Program-made: the position numbers and the translations under genes | Shown here: piece by piece, positions 1-64,000 of the stretch | How positions within the stretch are numbered: position 1 is the first letter of the stretch | Layout: every line of letters begins with the position of its first letter | The notes under the pieces: model-generated | What the model was told of the DNA's origin: nothing | Seen by the model: the letters and a program-made list of their open reading frames with translations, nothing else | Databases searched by the model: none | From: Prostheceraeus crozeri | Lineage: Eukaryota > Platyhelminthes > Polycladida > Euryleptidae | Reading direction: 5' to 3' | Assembly (NCBI GenBank): GCA_907163375.1 | Contig: CAJQUW010002148.1 | Location: 496,001 to 560,000, forward strand | DNA length: 64,000 nucleotides

Positions 1-107
1 CAGTTTATCATATTATCAATTCGATTGCTTCAAATATTGCTTGAGGTAGAACAGGCTAAGTTCTTCGTGTATGATTTAAAGTGAATCCTTGTCAACACGA
101 AAATATA

Positions 108-2370
108 TTTTAGCCTATAGCCCTTCTGCACTGTGCTCAATTTACTGACACATGTACTGCTGATAGTGACAAAGCGGCACACCCATAAAAATATTTATAA
201 ATCTTTTTTAAATGATAATTATGCAATGCATATGTGTTATTTGAGTGATGTTTAGCCATTTTATACATTCCTATAATATTTCAGATGCTGTAACCCGTCG
301 AAATTGGCTGCACAAAACAAAGAGATATTACAGAAAAATATCGATTTTCATAAATCCGCAGTGGAAACCAAAAATAAGCTAAATATAAAAATGTAAATGC
401 AGTTCTCGGCACTGCACCGTGAAATCTTTTGATACTCTAACATTTCACGAATTTTGTTGAGTGATGTTGGCACACAAACATATTGCAGAGTGAGCAACGA
501 GTACGAATCAATCTTCTCTTCGCACAAAGATAGCAACGGCTCCGCTGAATATCTGAATCATCATCGGCGGCTTCTGCTTGATCATGCATACTGAGATTGT
601 TGTATCCTTGAATCGGCCAGAATGCCTCGAATACTATGGGCAGCGTGAGTTTTGAGCTCTCATGTTCATGTGTTCAGCAGCCAATTCCATGCAGAGACTC
701 TTCAAGTAAATTCTGCGCTTGAAGAAAATACCATCGTTCCAATGAGGATTACTTTGAAAAATTGAAAATGATATAGCCATTGAAGGCTGAAATATCCAGA
801 ATGTTGTAGAATACCTTGTTGGGCCATCGGCTTGTGGCTCTTGAACATGAATATTCATGGCAGCATTGATCAAGTGTATCTACGGCTCCCTTGCTTGCGT
901 TGTAGTCCAGTACAATTGTTGGTCTTCTGTCTTCTCTGTCAGACAATTGAAACGAATGATGCGAGGGTGAAAGGCATAGAACTGCCTTTCCCTTTTTTGG
1001 AACATATGAGCACAATGCTAGATTTTCTGTAAAGCCAAATAAAGTCGAATGAATTTCCCTTGATCCATTCCGTTGAAAGTCTTGAGGTATTCTGCTTTGT
1101 TGGCTTTCAGAGTACCAATGATAGTCAGATTATGAGTCTAAAGAGATTCAGCCAGAGGTACGGATGTAAAAAAATTGTCCATGGTGATATTGCGCCCACT
1201 ATTTCTCAAAGGCTGAGACAAATCTTGTACAACTCTGCTGGCAAGTCCAGTTTCGGGAAGATGACCTTCTTTTCCGAGATAAATTTGTCCATTATACGCA
1301 TATGCTGTTTTGCTGTCACAAAGCCACCAGATCTTTATTCCGTGCCGATCGGGTTTCGAAGGCATGTATATTCGAAATGGGCACTTGCCTCGAAATCCCA
1401 GGAGTTGCTCATCGATAGTGCAGTTTTCTCCCAAGGGAGTAAGTAATTCATACGACAGCGTCGCATGAATTTATTCCACAGATCTCTAATGGCAGCCATC
1501 TTATCACTTGCTCTTCTTTCAGGTCTGGAGGTTTTATCATCAAACCGAAGGAATTTCATGATGATGGAATAACGATCCAAACTCATAACCGCACGTAAGA
1601 AAGGTCTTCCGTTATCTATCGACCAAAGTTCTTTCAAGCTTTCATGACGTGACTTTGAAAAGCCTGCAAACAATAGACACGATACAAAGGCTTTTACTTC
1701 TGTCTTGTCAATCGGAGACCATCTTTCAGAAGTCCAACCGCCATGTTCATCGTTGTAATGGCGTGGGTAGGAGTTACTATGTAACACGATGGCATCCATG
1801 ATATCATCAGTGAAGAATAAATGAAACGATTCACTTATAGTTCTTGCATGTCTAGCACTATGAATAGGTCCTTCTGCTTCACGGATAATGTATTGCCTTC
1901 TGCGTCTTGGAGGACTCAAATTCCAAATAAATTTATTACGTCCGATGTAAGGACCATTGTGGTCACGCGGCGGCGGAGTAGATGATGTCATTTCAATGTC
2001 ACTGTTGTTATCACTGCTGGCTATCTCTTCATCCATCACGGTTACTAGATCTTCCTCACCACTATCACTGTCCATTGCTTGATCATATTCCTCTGTATTT
2101 ACGGTTTGCAAATGAATATCACGCAGTTGATCTTGACTCGGCGCCGCAGCTCGAGGTAGCCTCCGTCGACCTGCCATGATTGATTTGACTACTACACTGA
2201 AATGGAAGTGCTGTGTGTCACCGCTCTTATGCCAAACGATAGCTTACGGGCACAGACTAAAAGTCACTGTGAGTCAGCGACTTCGAATCAATAATCGCAG
2301 CGTAGTCACATGATGCATACTTGGTGTGCCTGCTTGTCACTATCCACAGTGCAGAAGGGATAGGCTAAAA
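108..2370 (-). mobile_element. piggyBac-type DNA transposon, decayed
   Basis: Terminal inverted repeats bound a piggyBac-type transposase relic. The left end (108-135) reads TTTTAGCCTAT, then AG, then CCCTTCTGCACTGTG. The right end (2346-2370) carries the same blocks in inverse orientation. Homology continues inward as GATAGTGACA followed by a GGCACACC-like block (left 162-184, right 2322-2343), but the left end has about 25 extra bases between the two blocks. An intact TTAA target duplication, the family hallmark, is not visible at either end, so the exact limits are uncertain. The element lies downstream of the kinase gene and on the same strand. The inverted ends and transposase homology make the assignment firm; the boundary is inferred. 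Confidence 0.85.
437..2177 (-). pseudogene. piggyBac transposase pseudogene (PGBD-like)
   Basis: The Met start is at 2177 and the last frame ends with TAG at 437-439. The N-terminus is acidic, followed by the DDE_Tnp_1_7-type catalytic core. The three expected acidic positions are visible in order: IDEQLLGFRG (about 1410), MDNFFTSVPL (about 1150) and GAVDTLDQ (about 880). The C-terminus has a cysteine-rich zinc-binding domain, CYLCAKRRLIRTRCSLC followed by CQHH. The frame is broken near 1440 (before GENC), by an in-frame TAG at about 1135 after LAES, near 1070 and near 770. The order and motifs are those of piggyBac transposases, which cut and paste at TTAA. With these breaks it cannot encode an active protein. 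Identification is very sure. Confidence 0.92.
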
Positions 2371-5038
2371 CACGACTGCCATGACGACTGCTATTTTCCA
2401 AAACACGAACACGCGAGCACGAATGACAATGCTCAACACGACACGTTCGTATTCCTGTCACGAACGCAGAGTTGCAACTAGGCCTTGGAGGAAGTTAACA
2501 TGAATCACCAGGAAAGTGAAGAGGAAATGCAAGCCGAATGATTAATTACACGGTGTTCTCATGCACCAACGAAAAGAGACATGTGATTGCCAGCTGGGTG
2601 GGTCGTGCATCGATGATTGTTGGTTTGTTTATGTTGAAATGGCATCGCTCGAATCAGAATAACTTTAAGCAATTGCTTTCGTTACTTTAATTCTCGCTGC
2701 ATGCATGGCGCAGAAAAAACTCAATGGTCTAAGCAAAAAGGATCATAGAGTAGGGATGTATAGATAGAGTGTCGACTCAAGTATCTGTATACAATGAAAA
2801 TATTTATGAAAAGATTGTTTTTTGCGGAGACGCTCCCGCGGTCCAAAACATTATTTGAGCAGCTTTAAAGAAGTCAAAATTTTGCAAATTTAAATACTAC
2901 CGAGATGACGCCCCTATATAAGTAGTATGAAACAAGTTGGATATCAAAAGGAATGAATATTTGCTAAAAAGCATCCTAGCTAAGCGGAAATCAAGCTGAT
3001 TATCAAGGGAATTTCATGAATTATGTTACAATGAAAGTCCTCATGAAAAATTCACGATATTATTCGTATTTTTTGGCCGAATTTTCATGCTTTTGATTCA
3101 ATTTTCACCGGCATTTATGATTCACTGAATTCATGTTTAATTTCTTGAATCCGAATAGTGATTTGTAACCATTTACATCTTTAAAAGTTAAATGAAATCA
3201 TTGTCTTATATGTGATTTTCTACCAGCCCCGAATTGCTAATAGCAAACATTAAATCTCCAAGGCTGTCATGAGAGTCTCATTCCTTCTGCATTAGAATCA
3301 TGATCACTCAATTCCGTTGCAATTTCTGCAAAAAAAATTTGCATATCTCATGTTTGGTGACTATAAACACCTGTATCTTCCTTGAGTTCATTCAATAAAA
3401 TCGAAAGTGTATACACATTGGGGGCATTGGGGATTTAATAAATGCGGAGTTGCCACTCTACCTAATATAAGCTTACCTACTCTATGGCAAGGGTAGGCTT
3501 AATTTGGCCATTATTCCAAAATTAAGTTGAGCACATGAACGCCTTCAACATCACGGTTGGAGTATTGAATAGGAACTCGCAAAAATATTTTGACTTAATT
3601 TCCAATATTTCTATGAATGGAAAAATATACAAAAACGCAAGCATATATACAAATAAAATAATAATATAGATGATTAAACCCTTTTTGCTTTGTTTAAGAT
3701 TGCTGTTGTATTTGGATTGAAGAAGACTTTTGTCGAAAGCTTTCCAATATGTTTTTATTGACCTCGTCTTTTTTTCCTTAAAATAAACGCTAGTACAATG
3801 AAAATGAACTGTCTGCTGATAATTCTCCTAGCAAAATGTAGCATGAGTCACAAATTGACTTTAAAAATTCGCAGGCCTCGATTATTCACCTAAAATCAGC
3901 ATTTTCGATCTTTAGATGCTGCTGATGTGGCTTGTAAGTGTAGATATAGGCCGTATCTCTGATCATTTCAATAATGATATCAGATCGTGTTTTCAATTTT
4001 TAGGGAATTCGATGCCTTTTCAACGTCAAAGTGAAACTTGTCAATTTCGAAATGAGACTTACTTCAATATTTTACTACAATTATTTTTCTCTTCCGAAAT
4101 CCGAATATCATATAGAGAATAAAGAATTGATGCAACAGGACGGTGAATCACTTATGCTTTCAAACGATGGGGTTGGTAATTCTTGTTGAATTGCATTACT
4201 AATGATTGCGATATGACTTCAGAGTGCCGAAATGGAGTGGTTATTTTGATGATGGAAGCTTTTTCGCTATTTTTAAATCTATATTCGCTATTTGAATCAA
4301 CTAGCAACATCACGAGAAAACGATGATTTCAATCGGAAAGTTCAGGTATTGGCAGTAGACATACAATAAATTTTTCAAAATACAGCTGCATATGAAAACT
4401 ATAGCCGACTAATTTGTACATAAACATGGGGAAGTCATCTGTGGCATCTATACATAATGGAAATTCGCATATGAACGAACTTGATTGGAAAAGTAATAGC
4501 AAGCATTCCTGTCATTATTTCAGTCAGACGCATCAGAAAGACAAATTAATGATTAATAAACATTCAGATGCAGCAGAAGTCAAACAATAGTTTATAACAT
4601 TAATATTTGTTGAACAATAACATCAATGATCTTTTAGAATGCCAGTGGATGTTCAAAACAGAGGAATTCTTGGATCTAAGGCTTTTTCAAAATGCTTCGA
4701 AATGAAGCTCATATTCAAAATTTTTTGTAAATTATTTCTGAGCTCTTAAATAAGTCTGGTGTCAGTGCTCGCGACGAGGTCAGCTTGACCAAAAGGCAGT
4801 CGTGCAAAACTTTCTTGGAGACAAAAATGATTCGAAGATCTTTGACGTCTGTAGCGACAAGTTGGGAAGTGCCATCAAAGTACGCATTTAATAATCTTTT
4901 AACATGGATAACTCTTCTAATGCGTCTGAGACTATTGATACAAAAAGTTGCCAAAAATTGGAAGACAGAAACAAAAAGAATTTTCTCGTAAGAAAATTCT
5001 TGTAATTCCAATATTTGCTCAAGAAATCGGCAAACAAA
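2371..5038. other. 3' flank of the kinase gene; no gene recognised
   Basis: No ORF here resembles a known protein and no clear transposon ends are seen. The part next to 5038 must include the 3' UTR of the kinase gene. A canonical AATAAA on the minus strand was not found within several hundred bases of the stop. ATTAAA at about 4887-4892 (minus) is the best weak candidate for a polyadenylation signal. Confidence 0.4.
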
Positions 5039-63346
<58,308 letters not shown>

Positions 63347-64000
63347 CTACAAAGCAAGGACGAAACTTCATTAGAGTTCAAATACTTCAAAATGTCAGTG
63401 AAAAGGCAATGCAAACAGTGTAATGGGAAACATGTCGAATGACGAGGTCGGAGGGAGATATCAATTTGAACGAGTTAAAATGAAAGTTGCAATTTTGTAG
63501 GTGTTAAGCAACGCATTTTTGTAAGCGGAATCGATTTGCATTAACGCTCGTATAGGCTATCTTTATGATGTCATTTTCTGTGAATATCAAAATGTAGTTG
63601 CCAAGTTATTCAGTGTAGTGTTATTATTACATATATTGAAATTGCGCCTTTTTTGAACGTGAGATTATAAGGATTTAGAGAGCTTAGTGCATTACATCAC
63701 CATTTAGACCGATTTTGACATAGAGGTCTCTAGTTCGATAAATTAGCACTTATAATTCGATAGCACCTAAATTCATGTCATGAATATAGAAAGCAAGCAT
63801 ATTAATTGTCGTTACCGAAGCGGAATGACAATTCATCATACCATTGAACGCTAATGTGTTAAAAAAATAGATGTATCAAAGGAACAGACAATATGGAAAC
63901 TGTCATTTGCGGTGAAAAAATCGTTTATATAAGCACGGTAAACATGATTCCAAACGCGTAGTAAGAAAGCTGATTAGAGATCATGTTTCATAAAATCCAT
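63347..64000. other. intron upstream of the first visible MLCK exon
   Basis: Begins with the acceptor of exon 63253-63346. No further exon of the kinase gene and no repeat are seen to the window edge. Confidence 0.45.

Noticed and set aside
1060-1446. Plus-strand 128-codon ORF
   Set aside because: Antisense to the piggyBac transposase core.

Overview
This is a stretch of metazoan genomic DNA. It is AT-rich, mostly intronic and dense with transposable elements. The only recognisable host gene lies on the minus strand and spans nearly the whole window. It is the 3' part of a myosin light chain kinase (MLCK/MYLK-type) gene. Eight exons can be placed to the base with matching splice phases: 63253-63346, 54821-55024, 46862-47003, 46603-46802, 37312-37464, 12942-12987, 10511-10588 and 5039-5335. 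Together they encode 403 residues: a full kinase domain with intact catalytic residues, a calmodulin-binding-like helix and an acidic Ser/Asn-rich tail. The 5' exons lie beyond position 64000. The kinase marks the source as an animal, and the repeat content (Penelope-like elements with hammerhead ribozymes, retrotransposons with restriction-like endonucleases, PIF/Harbinger, hAT, piggyBac) suits a marine invertebrate. I cannot name the phylum with confidence.

Layout, left to right. 0.1-2.4 kb: a decayed piggyBac element downstream of the gene. 2.4-5.0 kb: 3' flank. Intron 7 (5.3-10.5 kb): a palindrome-rich repeat holding a LINE 3' end, and an unexplained exon-like open frame. Intron 6 (10.6-12.9 kb): an inverted repeat whose two arms carry opposed hammerhead-like motifs. 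Intron 5 (13.0-37.3 kb): a LINE with a restriction-like endonuclease domain, a 772-bp TIR element, a CR1-like LINE, a GTGCC-rich MITE, then a mariner-like transposon (23.9-29.9 kb) whose transposase gene is split by a two-gene PIF/Harbinger element (24.4-28.6 kb), another LINE relic and a tRNA-Thr-like sequence. Intron 4 (37.5-46.6 kb): a tRNA-derived SINE, a CR1-like LINE, a 1.8-kb hAT-like element with 5-bp target duplications, and two MITEs. Intron 3 is only 59 bp. Intron 2 (47.0-54.8 kb): a CR1-like LINE and a 2.9-kb LINE with RT, zinc motif and restriction-like endonuclease. Intron 1 (55.0-63.3 kb): four Penelope-like fragments in both orientations with hammerhead-like motifs, a tRNA-SINE, and a hAT element that landed in a Penelope copy and was then hit by a Tc1 element.

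The kinase exons look fully functional. Every transposon ORF examined at length carries frameshifts or stops, except the second exon of the Harbinger Myb-like gene and the terminal ORF of the 13.4-14.6 kb LINE. The gene therefore appears to keep its frame while its introns act as a sink for several generations of insertions, and the nesting gives a relative order of insertion.
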